From Arthrobacter terrae (lineage in GTDB: Bacteria > Actinomycetota > Actinomycetes > Actinomycetales > Micrococcaceae), in contig NZ_JADNYM010000005.1 of the NCBI RefSeq assembly GCF_015708085.1, positions 1 through 64,000 of the forward strand: 64,000 bases of DNA. The letters are read 5' to 3'. A model generated the notes under the pieces. The model searched no databases. It was given only the letters and a program-made list of their open reading frames with translations, and was not told where the DNA came from. Position numbers and translations under genes: made by a program. Of the stretch, positions 51,505-59,752 are shown piece after piece; position 1 is the first letter of the stretch; each line of letters opens with the position of its first letter.

Positions 51505-51924
51505 TCAGTGTGAAATGAGCCCCATGACCCGCTGAACTTTCGGGTCGCTGGTGAGTCGTTCACGGTTCGTGTCCGACAAGTCCCAGCCGGCCAGTGCAGC
51601 GGCGCGCACCAGGGGGTGGGGATCTTCAGCTGCCCTGTCGGCAGTGCCTGCGTAACCGGTGTTCACGGCCGCCAGGCGCACTGACGTCGGTTGGTCGGCT
51701 TCGGAGAGACGCTCCAGGACGTCATCCGGGACCCGGATGCTGGAGGTCACCTCCGCCCGGACCAACGGATCGCTGCTCTGGGCCAGCGTGCGGATCTGTT
51801 CGACGTCGGCATCCCCTACTGAGGGAAGATCCGTGTCCGCAATGTGGAGCGCTGGCTCCGTGTGCGCCGAAGCGGCGAACTGGCCGCCGCCTCGGACTCC
51901 TTTGGGTACTCGGTTCGTGGACAC
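51505..51924 (-). CDS. HEAT-like repeat protein with shared tag (139 aa)
   Basis: The GTG at 51924 follows AGGAGCCCTGAA. Residues 4-28 are the tag RVPKGVRGGGQFAA then HTEPALHI. The remainder repeats a helical unit (SSDPLVRAEVTSSIRVP; EDPHPLVRAAALAGWDL), like HEAT/PBS-type repeats. Follows the sigma-like gene, also tagged, by 10 bp. Confidence 0.65.
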   Translation of the reverse strand: MSTNRVPKGVRGGGQFAASAHTEPALHIADTDLPSVGDADVEQIRTLAQSSDPLVRAEVTSSIRVPDDVLERLSEADQPTSVRLAAVNTGYAGTADRAAEDPHPLVRAAALAGWDLSDTNRERLTSDPKVQRVMGLISH

Positions 51925-51934
51925 TTCAGGGCTC

Positions 51935-52960
51935 CTAGATGTTCTTGCTGTGTTTGTTGTTGGCGATTGCCATAGCGGACATCCACATGGTCTGGGCGCG
52001 GTCCGTGCCGAAGCGCTCGAGCGTGTCGACAACCTTTTCCTGCTCCTCGAAACCGATGTCACCGAACGGTGCGAAAAGTGCTTCGGTGGCTTCACCGTCA
52101 TTTCCGAGCGACCATGCCTTGCAGGCGCCCAGGACGCCGTCGTCGTGCTTATCCATGACGCCGCGGTGCTTGGTGACCTGGCGCTGCGAAAGGCTGCCCG
52201 GCTGGGACATCGGAACGCCGGTGCTTTCGGCGACGGCATTCCAGGCAAGCCGCTTCATTTCTGCTTTGTGTGCAGCGCCCGTCTCTTCCATAGCTTGGTG
52301 AGCGCGGTCCATGTAGGAGCCCGGCTCAATGTAGTGGCCACTGGTTTCCGGGTTCATGAGCTTTGCTCCGAGGGTCGATTCAACGCCGCCGGCCTCTCCG
52401 TTAGGTGCGTCGAGGGAGCGGTCGAACGTGCGGGCGATACGGAAATCTTTAGCTGGCTTGTGACGGGGATCGTGCCATTCGTCCCGTACTGTCTGGGCGA
52501 GACTGTCCTTTTCACGCTGCGTCATAGGGCGCCCGGTTTCGGCTTCGATTTCTTCTCGGTGCTTCTCGAAAACACGGTAGGCGCGGCGGTCTTCGGCACG
52601 GAAAACTGTCTGGGTCGCTTGAACGGTCCGGTTGGCGGCGGTGGACGTCAGCCACTGCTTGTAGTCGGTGACTTTGTTGCCGCGGTTCATTGCCTCAAGG
52701 AACTGAAGCATCGTCTCCTGGGCGATGTCGTCCTCGTCCACAATGATCGACTTCTCGCCCTGGTTGTAGCGGCGGCGCCAGACCTTAGTGGAGCTGTAGC
52801 TGATTTCCATAACTTCCTCGGGGGAAGTGAGTTCGTTCAGGCGCTGTGTGGCCAGGCTCAGGGTCGGCTCGGCGTGCGCTGTCGCTGCGAATTGGCCACC
52901 TGTTGGGATGCCCTTCGGGACGCGGATCGTGCCGGCTGAGGATGCGATGTCGTTGCTCAT
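51935..52960 (-). CDS. ECF-like sigma-factor protein with shared tag (341 aa)
   Basis: Residues ~13-38 are the tag RVPKGIPTGGQFAA then HAEPTLSL. Residues ~60-130 resemble sigma region 2 of ECF type (VWRRRYNQGE, DEDDIAQETMLQFLEAM, YKQWLTSTAANR). Region 4 is not clear; the C-terminal part has helices (LSQRQVTKHRGVMDKH; FEEQEKVVDTLERFG). A candidate reader of one of the motif families. CACACACAT sits 5-7 nt before the ATG but lacks a good -35. Confidence 0.7.
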   Translation of the reverse strand: MSNDIASSAGTIRVPKGIPTGGQFAATAHAEPTLSLATQRLNELTSPEEVMEISYSSTKVWRRRYNQGEKSIIVDEDDIAQETMLQFLEAMNRGNKVTDYKQWLTSTAANRTVQATQTVFRAEDRRAYRVFEKHREEIEAETGRPMTQREKDSLAQTVRDEWHDPRHKPAKDFRIARTFDRSLDAPNGEAGGVESTLGAKLMNPETSGHYIEPGSYMDRAHQAMEETGAAHKAEMKRLAWNAVAESTGVPMSQPGSLSQRQVTKHRGVMDKHDDGVLGACKAWSLGNDGEATEALFAPFGDIGFEEQEKVVDTLERFGTDRAQTMWMSAMAIANNKHSKNI

Positions 52961-52965
52961 GTCTG

Positions 52966-52973
52966 ATGTGTGT
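52966..52973 (-). promoter_or_regulatory. Family 1-like -10 for the sigma-like gene
   Basis: GCCGCACACACAT immediately upstream of ATG; no GTGAG at the usual distance. Autoregulation is possible. Confidence 0.4.
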
Positions 52974-53042
52974 GCGGCAACTTTGCAAAACGCGCAGCAT
53001 CCGGTAAAAAATGTCCCGGATCACATGTTTAGGATCGTCAGG

Positions 53043-53432
53043 TCAGCACCGGTCCAGGATCTTTTTGGCCAACGAGCGGGTCCGCTCGGACACCGCGGTT
53101 CCATCACGGTCGGCGTTATCCATCAGGGTGGCCGTGTACTTGCAAAGCGTGGCGTGGGCCTCCGCGGGCCACTGCTTCGGGTTCAGCAGAGTGTTAGCAA
53201 CCCCGTCAGCCGCTGGACCTGGCGCCTTGGCATCAGCGGTCATCTGGGCCAGTTCCAGTGAAGCGGTGATCTTCGCGTCAGGGGTGCCGAAGCGTGCCGC
53301 CTCGTAAGCGGTGCGTCCTTCAGGAGTGAGGTCTACAGCTGCGCCCCTCTGCCCGTCGGAACAGCCAGTAACGGCAGTCAGGATCAGTGCTGCGGAGGCC
53401 AGTACGAGGAGGGTCTTTCGATGGTTGCTCAT
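53043..53432 (-). CDS. Small lipoprotein, leaderless (129 aa)
   Basis: The ATG at 53432 is 7 nt after ACACAT. A lipoprotein signal (LLVLASAALILTAVTGC, lipobox VTGC at ~residue 21) is followed by a ~105-residue helical domain with a Cys near each end (TLCKYTATL, ILDRC). Function unknown; could be surface exclusion or envelope-related. Confidence 0.7.
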   Translation of the reverse strand: MSNHRKTLLVLASAALILTAVTGCSDGQRGAAVDLTPEGRTAYEAARFGTPDAKITASLELAQMTADAKAPGPAADGVANTLLNPKQWPAEAHATLCKYTATLMDNADRDGTAVSERTRSLAKKILDRC

Positions 53433-53439
53433 GGCCCTC

Positions 53440-53468
53440 ATGTGTGCGGGCGCATGGGTCTCTTTCAC
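53440..53468 (-). promoter_or_regulatory. Family 1 promoter for the lipoprotein
   Basis: GTGAA, 18 nt, ACACAT, then 7 nt to ATG. Confidence 0.7.
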
Positions 53469-53480
53469 CGCAGTCCCGAG

Positions 53481-53572
53481 GTGGTCCATTAAGTGGTCCA
53501 TTTAGTGGTCCTTTTAGTGGTCCATCGTGGTGGTCCATCGTGGTGGTCCACGGTGGTCCTTTTAGTGGTCCA
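53481..53572 (+). repeat. Iteron-like array, eight GTGGTCC units
   Basis: Eight GTGGTCC(A/T)T units spaced 10-13 bp, most at 12, in an intergenic region. The reverse complement recurs inside the next gene. Candidates: replication iterons, partition centromere or operator for the HTH protein downstream. Confidence 0.75.
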
Positions 53573-53661
53573 TGTCATCGCCGGCCGCGTTGTCGTAGGC
53601 CGGTCCTAGACTGGGCCTTCCAACGGTCAAGCCGGACCCTTGGCAAGGGAGGAAGCGACGA

Positions 53662-54402
53662 ATGACTTCACGAATCGAACCCGACAGCCGGACGATGGTG
53701 CTGCTCTCACTGACCCTGGTCGGGATCCTGGCGGCAGCAAGTTTCACCCTCTCGTTCTTAGGCCTGATCCAGGCGGCATCCTGGGCTGGGATTCCCGAGT
53801 ATCTGCGATGGCTGGTGCCTATCGTTGTGGACTCAACAATCCTCGTATATGCCGTTGCGGCCAGTGTTCAAAGGGCCAGAGGGGAATCGACGAGCCTTTC
53901 CTGGCTGGCCGTCGGCTTCTTCACACTCGTCTCCGTCCTGGCCAACGGTGCCCATGTTCTGGCACCTGCAGGGGTGCAAAGGGACCTTGATTCGACCGTC
54001 ATTTTTGGGGCCTTCCTGGCAGCCATCATGCCTGTCAGCCTGTTCTTCGCGACGGAAACAACCGTGAATCTGGTGGTGGCTCCGGCGCACGGTACGGTCG
54101 CCCAACGTCGCAAGCGGGCCCGCGATCAAGTGGTCCGCGCGGACCAAATGGACCACTCAAAGGACCAGTGGACCACTTCGGGTGGACCACGAAAAGGACC
54201 ACTGGGTGGACCAGTAAAAGGACCACTAATGGACCACCCACGGACCACCCCTAAAACACGTGCCGAAGTGGACCCGGTGAAGGTCCGCGAAATGGCAGAA
54301 ACGGGGCTCAGTCAGAGAGTCATTGCGCAGCGCCTCGGGGTGTCCAAAACGACTGTTGCCAGGGCACTCTCAGATTCCAGTGATCCAGTTCCAGCGCACT
54401 AG
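53662..54402 (+). CDS. DUF2637 membrane protein with C-terminal HTH
   Basis: Four predicted membrane helices in the first ~130 residues fit DUF2637 (VLLSLTLVGILAAASFTLSFLG; LRWLVPIVVDSTILVYAVAA), found on actinobacterial plasmids beside transfer/spread genes. A linker rich in Gly, Pro, Lys is encoded by reverse copies of the GTGGTCC repeat. A resolvase-type helix-turn-helix (GLSQRVIAQRLGVSKTTVARAL) ends the protein. It may bind the repeat array at the membrane. AGGGAGGAAGCGACG precedes the ATG. Confidence 0.8.
   Translation: MTSRIEPDSRTMVLLSLTLVGILAAASFTLSFLGLIQAASWAGIPEYLRWLVPIVVDSTILVYAVAASVQRARGESTSLSWLAVGFFTLVSVLANGAHVLAPAGVQRDLDSTVIFGAFLAAIMPVSLFFATETTVNLVVAPAHGTVAQRRKRARDQVVRADQMDHSKDQWTTSGGPRKGPLGGPVKGPLMDHPRTTPKTRAEVDPVKVREMAETGLSQRVIAQRLGVSKTTVARALSDSSDPVPAH
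54131..54248 (-). repeat. Second repeat cluster (GGACCAC), within the gene
   Basis: About nine GGACCA(C) units, inverted relative to the first array, spaced ~10-12 bp and encoding the linker. The two arrays flank the DUF2637 membrane domain. Confidence 0.7.
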
Positions 54403-55016
54403 CGGGCGGCTTGCCGAGCGCTTTCCTCGGCGTCGCGGGCGCGCTTCTCCTCGAACCGTTCGCTGCTGGGTGTCTCGAGCTGGGGTCGGTTGGTGAACGA
54501 TTCGGAATCAAAAATCAGCTCGTCATCGTCGCCCTCGATAGTGAAATCTTCCGCGACGCGGGCCAGGAGTCCGTATTTGTCCCAAGCCACGTCATCCCAC
54601 TTCTTGATCTCGTCCAGGCCAAGGTGCCGTTCGAAGAGCAGGCCGATGAACGCCTGGACCTCGAGCATGTCGCTGCTGGAGAAATCGTCGTAGACCTGGA
54701 TGCCGTCGGCGAAGCGGATGATCCGGTAGCCCTTGTAGCTCGCGTAGTGGACGTGCTGAATGAACAGGAAGGGCGTGCTGTCTCCGGAGAACTCGTTCAG
54801 CGATGTCCCCTCGCTGTAGTCGTATTCGCTCTCACCGCTGAAGTCGAGCTCGCGAAGGCGGTCCAGTGTTAGCCCCAGTCCGTCGGCCATGTACACATTG
54901 CCGCTCAAATAGCACGGCGCTGAGACCGGATCGTTGGCCATGAGCCGCGGGTCCTGCTTGAAGTAGACGTGAATCAGACCGGTCTCTTTGTTGACCAGGT
55001 ACATGTTCTTGTTCAT
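54399..55016 (-). CDS. Unknown acidic protein (205 aa)
   Basis: CAGGAAGCAGTCC precedes the ATG. Starts MNKNMYLVNKETG; a strand-rich N-terminal part, a central helical part (EVQAFIGLLFERHLGLDE) and a very acidic segment (IEGDDDELIFDSES), ending in a charged helix. No family recognised. Confidence 0.6.
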   Translation of the reverse strand: MNKNMYLVNKETGLIHVYFKQDPRLMANDPVSAPCYLSGNVYMADGLGLTLDRLRELDFSGESEYDYSEGTSLNEFSGDSTPFLFIQHVHYASYKGYRIIRFADGIQVYDDFSSSDMLEVQAFIGLLFERHLGLDEIKKWDDVAWDKYGLLARVAEDFTIEGDDDELIFDSESFTNRPQLETPSSERFEEKRARDAEESARQAAR

Positions 55017-55054
55017 GGACTGCTTCCTGTTCGGGGAGGCTTGCTTGCCTCAGA

Positions 55055-55729
55055 TCAGGCGAAGGGGTCTTCGTCATCGGCGACATCAACGACGTCGTAG
55101 ACGGGCTCCGCGGAGGTCGGTGTAGCTGCGGGAATATCTTCAGGTGCGGATTCGATCTGCGGACCTGCCGGGGGCTCTGCCTCCAATACCTGGCGAGGTT
55201 CAGGTACATCGTCAGGTATGTGTTCAAGGACGGGTGCGGGTTTCGAGGTAGCACTGGCTGGCGTGGCTTTTCTGGCGGCCGCGGCCGGTACCTTTGGTTC
55301 CGTCGCGGATTTGGCTGCAGGGGTAGCGGTAGCCGCCTTCGCAGTGCCCGCAGCTGTCTTCGGGGCGGTGATGCCGGTGGCCGCAGCGACTTTGAAGGGT
55401 TTGCCTTCGCAGCCTGCGGTGACCATACACCGGGACGGTGCCGTGTCTGCTGTCAGCACGTAATGTTCGCAGACCGGGCAGATGACCGGGATGACGGCAG
55501 GGGCGACTTTGACGAGGTTCAGGACCGGCTGCCACGCGTTGATGGTGTCCAGCTGAGGATCGGTGAGGTCGACAGCTTTGAAGGCTTTGACGACGAGCAG
55601 GTTGCCTGCACCCATGGCGTCAACGAGTTCCGGCCAGGTGTTCTGTTTGGCTTTTTTGAGCAGCGCGATACCCAGGCTGACCGCTTCGGCCAAGCCTTTG
55701 TACTCGGGTTTCGTCTTCAGTCCAGCCAT
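55055..55729 (-). CDS. Zinc-ribbon-like protein with SSB-tip-like tail (224 aa)
   Basis: The ATG overlaps the stop of an 8-codon leader ORF. N-terminal ~80 residues are helical; then a likely zinc ribbon (ICPVCEHY, then RCMVTAGCEG). A long Ala/Pro/Lys linker follows, and the protein ends VADDEDPFA, the same last seven residues as the helicase-sigma fusion and close to the SSB tip. Suggests a shared partner at the replication fork. Confidence 0.65.
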   Translation of the reverse strand: MAGLKTKPEYKGLAEAVSLGIALLKKAKQNTWPELVDAMGAGNLLVVKAFKAVDLTDPQLDTINAWQPVLNLVKVAPAVIPVICPVCEHYVLTADTAPSRCMVTAGCEGKPFKVAAATGITAPKTAAGTAKAATATPAAKSATEPKVPAAAARKATPASATSKPAPVLEHIPDDVPEPRQVLEAEPPAGPQIESAPEDIPAATPTSAEPVYDVVDVADDEDPFA

Positions 55730-55755
55730 CAGCAGGGACTCGCGATGAGGCTCAT
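55729..55755 (-). CDS. Leaderless 8-aa leader peptide
   Basis: MSLIASPC, starting 7 nt after ACACAT, with its TGA overlapping the ATG of the next gene (TGATG). A second instance of a mini-ORF placed between a family 1 promoter and a gene. Confidence 0.45.
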   Translation of the reverse strand: MSLIASPC

Positions 55756-55762
55756 GTTCATC

Positions 55763-55791
55763 ATGTGTGCGGCATCCGGCTCAGCGCTCAT
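55763..55791 (-). promoter_or_regulatory. Family 1 promoter for the zinc-ribbon gene
   Basis: ATGAG, 18 nt, ACACAT, then 7 nt to ATG of the mini-ORF. Confidence 0.7.
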
Positions 55792-58553
55792 CATGCGGCC
55801 AGCTCGTACCCGCGAATGAGCAGGATGTCCTGGACAATGTTTTCCACGATGTCGCCCAGGGACTTGAAGCTCTTTTCGAGTTCTTTGTCTTCCTCGGTCA
55901 GGACCTCGTACGCATTGGTTTGCTCATTCAGCACGGAGGTCATGCGGGTGACGTTATTGTCCGCACCGGGCATCAGGACGTCGAGGTCTTTTGCCTTGTT
56001 CCGGAGGATGGCACGCATATGGGCATCCAGAGTGTTGGTGGCCAGCAGGGTAGTGACCATGCAGGTGTTCTGCTGCCCGATGCGGTGCGCCCGGTCTTCG
56101 GCCTGACTGATGTTCGCCGGTGTCCAGTCCGTTTCGATGAAGATCGTGTCGGAGCTGGCGGTCAGCGTGATGCCGAAGCCGGCGGCCCCGATAGAACAGA
56201 AGATGACCCCGATCTCACCGTTTTGCATCCTGTCGGCGACGAGCTGGCGCTTGTGCTGGGCCACTCCCCCGTCGATAAAACCGGCGTCGGCGATCCCGGC
56301 CTTTTCGACCGCTTCGATAAGGGCCTGCATGACCGGCTGGTGGTGGACCCAGACAATCAGCGGTCGGGTATAGACGCGTTTGCCGTTACGGACCTCGGTG
56401 GTTGCTTCCATCCATTCGGAAATGATCTCGATGGCAGCCGGGATTTTGGCGATGCCCGCGGCGGCGCGCAGCGGGGTGATCAGATCGACCCTGGACCTTG
56501 CGAAATCCTTGATGGATTCCTTGGAGATAATCTCACCAGCAGCGCGCTGTTCGTCAATCCATTCGGTGACTTTCTCATACAAGGTGTCGTGGGCGGCCTT
56601 GAAGCCTTTCGGATCGATTTCGACGTATCGGGTGGTGCGCAGCTTGGGTGGGAGCTGTTTGAGGACGGCGCTCTTGTTCCGCCGCACCCAGCAGCTGTGG
56701 GAGAGCATCTGTTCAAGCTGGGGCAGCATTTTGCGGTTGGGCAGGAACGCGCCGAAGTGGTTCTGCGTCGTGTAGGTCTCCATGAACTTGGACGCCCCGC
56801 CGAACACAGGATCCAGGAGGCCGGCGATGGCGAGCATATTGGTACCCTCAGCCGGGTTCTGCAGGAACGGAGTGCCGGTCATGGGTAGACGCAGGGCATC
56901 GACGGAGCACGCCAGGTTGCGGTTGGCGGTGGCCCGTTTGCCGGCCCAGGTGCGGGAACGGTGCACTTCATCAAACAGGGCGGCCTGCGGCGCCCACGCG
57001 ACCAGATCGTCCAGAAGCTCAGGGCGGGAGCCGAGCAGGGAATCGGCAACAACCACAACACCGGCCTCAGGGAACGGCGGGACTTTCTTGCCGGCCCTGA
57101 TCGGGACAATGTACGCCGGGAAATCTGGTTTCTTTGGCGGCGCTTTGGGCTTAGCCTTCGATTTCCGCTTCGAAGGTGCAGGCTCGACTACGGGATCAAC
57201 GGGTGGCTGGATTCTTTTTAGCCCCGGGCCGAGTGCGGCGTATGCTTCGCGGCACCAGTTCTCCACCACCAGGGGCGGGACAATGATGACAGTGCGTCGG
57301 GAACGGGCGATCGCAGCTGCGGCGAGGGCTTGCCGGGTGTTATGGCACCAGAGGTCTTCGGCGATGTAGTTGGCTCCATCTGGGACCGTCAGGTCGTAGA
57401 CCCAGCCGTCATAGTCGCTGTACTCAACAGAGATGACACGGGTCCACCGGAGAGGTGTATCGTCATCGGGTTCAGCTATCGTGTCTCCGGCCTTGATAGC
57501 TCCCGTCCACCCACTGGGTGTCAGGAACTTGTGCGGCAGTGTGGCAGTGATGGATGCGCCAGAGGCGGTGCGGATGCTCTTGACCGGTGCGCTGATCCGT
57601 TCCCGGTAGAGGTGCGATGCGTCCACTGTCCGGGCAACCGTGGCACTGTCGTTGAGGGCCTGGACGCGCATCTGACCCGGGCTCAGGGCGATGATTTCGC
57701 CAATCCCGTCGTAGTCCGGTGTCGGCCTCGACGCCGAGGCTGCGTCATTCCACAGCTGCTCAATGGGCGCGTAGGAGCCGTTAGCCAGTACACGGGTTTC
57801 AGGCAATACGCATTTACCGAGCCCCGGCGCATCCGCCAGCGCCCTGTGCCCGCCGGCGATAGCGTAGGCTCCGGCGACCTGGAACGGGTAGAGGGCGAGA
57901 CCGAACCATGTGGGCAGATAGCCGGAGTGGGTGGCCACGATGTCAATGAGTTCCTGGGTGCGCGGGGAGAGCTCGTGCTGGAAATCTCCTTCGACTCCTG
58001 TGGAGGATGCGAGTTCCCGTGCCGCGGCGCGGACGTTGGCCGGGATGGCCTCTAATTGCCGGGCGGTGACAGCGGCGTCCAGGGTGTCCTGGTCTAACCG
58101 CATGCCTTTTTTGGGTTCGCCGTCGTCGGTGACCAGGTCGGCGAGCATGACCTCGAAACGTTGGCGGGTTTTGTCCCAGACTGCGCCGGGACCAAGGATC
58201 ATACTGACCCGTTCGAAGCCGGCCATCCGGGGCCGGACGAACGCCATGTGCGGGAATCGTTGTGACCGCTGGATGATGGGGCGCCATAGGGTTTCGAGTG
58301 AGGTGAGCCCCGCCAGGTCCCCGGTAGCTTCCGAAAAGTCCACGTCGATCTTGGCGGCGGCAAAGAATTTGTCCGGATTGATTCCGGTTCCGGTGATGTA
58401 CCAGGTCTTTTCCGAGTTGTCCCAGCGGCGGCCGGGGAGTTTCTTCATCCAGTCCTGGGCGGACTTGCCGCTGGGCAGCGTGGCACCCCATCCGAATTTG
58501 AAGCGGAGTTCAGGGTTGCGGTAGGTCCCGGTAAGGACAGCGGTGAGGGCCAT
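55791..58553 (-). CDS. SNF2/SMARCAL1-like helicase with a mini-intein
   Basis: 920-residue precursor. A HARP-like N-terminal domain (~1-60) and ~180 residues precede the SF2 core. The Walker A motif (APGLGK|TRQAL) is split by a 158-residue intein (residues 248-405). After splicing: DEVHRSRTW (motif II), LPMTGTPFLQNP (III), and QAEDRAHRIGQQ (VI), typical of SNF2 proteins. These anneal or remodel DNA at forks. Start ATG 8 nt after the GCATAG of a family 3 promoter. Splicing would be needed for ATPase activity. Confidence 0.88.
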   Translation of the reverse strand: MALTAVLTGTYRNPELRFKFGWGATLPSGKSAQDWMKKLPGRRWDNSEKTWYITGTGINPDKFFAAAKIDVDFSEATGDLAGLTSLETLWRPIIQRSQRFPHMAFVRPRMAGFERVSMILGPGAVWDKTRQRFEVMLADLVTDDGEPKKGMRLDQDTLDAAVTARQLEAIPANVRAAARELASSTGVEGDFQHELSPRTQELIDIVATHSGYLPTWFGLALYPFQVAGAYAIAGGHRALADAPGLGKCVLPETRVLANGSYAPIEQLWNDAASASRPTPDYDGIGEIIALSPGQMRVQALNDSATVARTVDASHLYRERISAPVKSIRTASGASITATLPHKFLTPSGWTGAIKAGDTIAEPDDDTPLRWTRVISVEYSDYDGWVYDLTVPDGANYIAEDLWCHNTRQALAAAAIARSRRTVIIVPPLVVENWCREAYAALGPGLKRIQPPVDPVVEPAPSKRKSKAKPKAPPKKPDFPAYIVPIRAGKKVPPFPEAGVVVVADSLLGSRPELLDDLVAWAPQAALFDEVHRSRTWAGKRATANRNLACSVDALRLPMTGTPFLQNPAEGTNMLAIAGLLDPVFGGASKFMETYTTQNHFGAFLPNRKMLPQLEQMLSHSCWVRRNKSAVLKQLPPKLRTTRYVEIDPKGFKAAHDTLYEKVTEWIDEQRAAGEIISKESIKDFARSRVDLITPLRAAAGIAKIPAAIEIISEWMEATTEVRNGKRVYTRPLIVWVHHQPVMQALIEAVEKAGIADAGFIDGGVAQHKRQLVADRMQNGEIGVIFCSIGAAGFGITLTASSDTIFIETDWTPANISQAEDRAHRIGQQNTCMVTTLLATNTLDAHMRAILRNKAKDLDVLMPGADNNVTRMTSVLNEQTNAYEVLTEEDKELEKSFKSLGDIVENIVQDILLIRGYELAA
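57339..57812 (-). other. Mini-intein coding region in Walker A of the helicase
   Basis: Begins with Cys (CVLPETRVLANG, block A) and has a block B-like SITATLPHKFL, block F (DGWVYDLTVPDGANYIAED) and ends WCHN before Thr. No homing-endonuclease domain. 158 residues is a normal mini-intein size. Confidence 0.88.
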
Positions 58554-58561
58554 GGCTTTTC

Positions 58562-58584
58562 CTATGCGGGCAGCCGGCCGACGG
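58562..58584 (-). promoter_or_regulatory. Family 3 promoter for the intein helicase
   Basis: CCGTC, 12 nt, GCATAG, then 8 nt to ATG. Confidence 0.7.
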
Positions 58585-58588
58585 CGGT

Positions 58589-59269
58589 TTACAGCCAGCC
58601 GAGCGGATCTACGACGTCGCCGTTCAGGTCGACCTCGAAGTGCAGGTGACAGCCGGTGGAGGCCCCGGTGGTACCAACATGGGCGATCACGTCCCCACGC
58701 CGGAGTTGCTGGCCGAGGGTGACGTCGAAGGAGTCGAGATGGTTGTACGTGGTTTTGAGCCCGTCAGCGTGCTGTATTTCGACCCGGTTACCGCCGCCGT
58801 AGGGATGCCATCCGGCGAAGACGACTGTTCCTCCGGTTGCGGCAAAAACATCAGTTCCGCACGGCGCTGAGAAGTCCTGGCCGCGGTGGAATTCTTCGGC
58901 ACCGGGGATCGGGCTGGACCTTGAGCCGAATGGTGATGTGGGTGTCAGGACTGTGAGCGGGGCCGATAGTGTGCCCTTGGTGGATGTCGGGCCTGGTGTT
59001 CCTCCGGTCGAGGACATCATCTGGATGAGCTTTTCATCAGGTGTCGGGGCCGGGCGGGTTGTGACCAGGGTATGGGTGAACTGGAGGGTGACGCTGGCGG
59101 CCGTGATGGGCTGATCGGGTGAAGGTCCGTCATCGGCCTGGGCTGCGGTGCTGCCCAGGAGTGCCAGCGATACAGCGACGGCGACACTGATGGCCGCGGC
59201 TCGTCCTTTGTGGCGGTGTTTTCGCGTGGTTTCCGTTTTACAGGTCCGGACCAGTTGATGAGGTTTCAT
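58589..59269 (-). CDS. Secreted M23 peptidoglycan endopeptidase, leaderless
   Basis: 226 residues from the ATG at 59269, 7 nt after ACACAT. A long N-region and hydrophobic segment (ISVAVAVSLALLGSTAAQA, ~28-46) form a signal peptide. The C-terminal ~110 residues are an M23 LytM domain: FHRGQDFSAPCG (zinc His and Asp), TYNHLDS, and HLHFEV (zinc His). All zinc residues are present, so it should be active. Confidence 0.85.
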   Translation of the reverse strand: MKPHQLVRTCKTETTRKHRHKGRAAAISVAVAVSLALLGSTAAQADDGPSPDQPITAASVTLQFTHTLVTTRPAPTPDEKLIQMMSSTGGTPGPTSTKGTLSAPLTVLTPTSPFGSRSSPIPGAEEFHRGQDFSAPCGTDVFAATGGTVVFAGWHPYGGGNRVEIQHADGLKTTYNHLDSFDVTLGQQLRRGDVIAHVGTTGASTGCHLHFEVDLNGDVVDPLGWL

Positions 59270-59276
59270 GGCCAAT

Positions 59277-59305
59277 ATGTGTACGGAGCCCCTTGGAGCC
59301 CTCCC
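59277..59305 (-). promoter_or_regulatory. Family 1 promoter for the M23 gene
   Basis: GGGAG, 18 nt, ACACAT, then 7 nt to ATG. Confidence 0.75.
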
Positions 59306-59313
59306 CGCCTTGG

Positions 59314-59595
59314 CTATGCGGCGAGGGTGTAGCTGGTGACAGAGCGGTCCTGATCGTCGTAGACAACAACCTGTGGTTCCTCGGCACTGGATGCGGTGGA
59401 CATGCTCAGTGCGAGTGTGTTGCGGACAGTACGTGCAGCTTCTTTATCGGCCAGCCCGGTCGCGAACTCGGCCGGAGCAGCGGAGGCGGAAACACTGACG
59501 TACCACTTGGAATTGTCGGTTTGACGCATCGAGATATGGGTCGTGGCCGACGCCTTTACTAGGGTACCTGCAGTGGTTTCGATCCAAACATCCAT
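59314..59595 (-). CDS. Unknown beta-rich protein (93 aa)
   Basis: AGGAGATTCTC precedes the ATG. Strand pattern (VWIETTAGTLVKASATTHI, WYVSVSAS, PQVVVYDDQDRSVTSYTL). No family recognised. Confidence 0.6.
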   Translation of the reverse strand: MDVWIETTAGTLVKASATTHISMRQTDNSKWYVSVSASAAPAEFATGLADKEAARTVRNTLALSMSTASSAEEPQVVVYDDQDRSVTSYTLAA

Positions 59596-59637
59596 GAGAA
59601 TCTCCTGGGTGGTTTGCGGTTGGTTTCCTTGCCTTTT

Positions 59638-59666
59638 ATGTGTGCGGAAAGAGCATTGCCGGTCCC
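59638..59666 (-). promoter_or_regulatory. Family 1 promoter for the 59595 gene
   Basis: GGGAC, 18 nt, ACACAT; ~35-nt leader. Confidence 0.7.
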
Positions 59667-59704
59667 CGTTTTAGCCCTTCACCGACAAACATTTCCGGGC
59701 ACAG

Positions 59705-59737
59705 AAAAACCGCCGCATGGTACTTTACGGCGGCTTT
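59705..59737 (-). terminator. Terminator after the 59929 gene
   Basis: AAGCCGCCG and a near-complementary CGGCGGTTT, then TTCTGTG on the minus strand. Confidence 0.7.
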
Positions 59738-59752
59738 ATATGTGCCGGGACT

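Noticed and set aside
51659-52939. 426-codon plus-strand frame opposite the ECF-like sigma gene
   Set aside because: The minus frames carry the tag and sigma region 2; the plus frame has no recognisable content.
53481-53572. CRISPR array
   Set aside because: Units are 7-9 bp and spaced 10-13 bp, far too short for CRISPR repeats and spacers; no cas genes.
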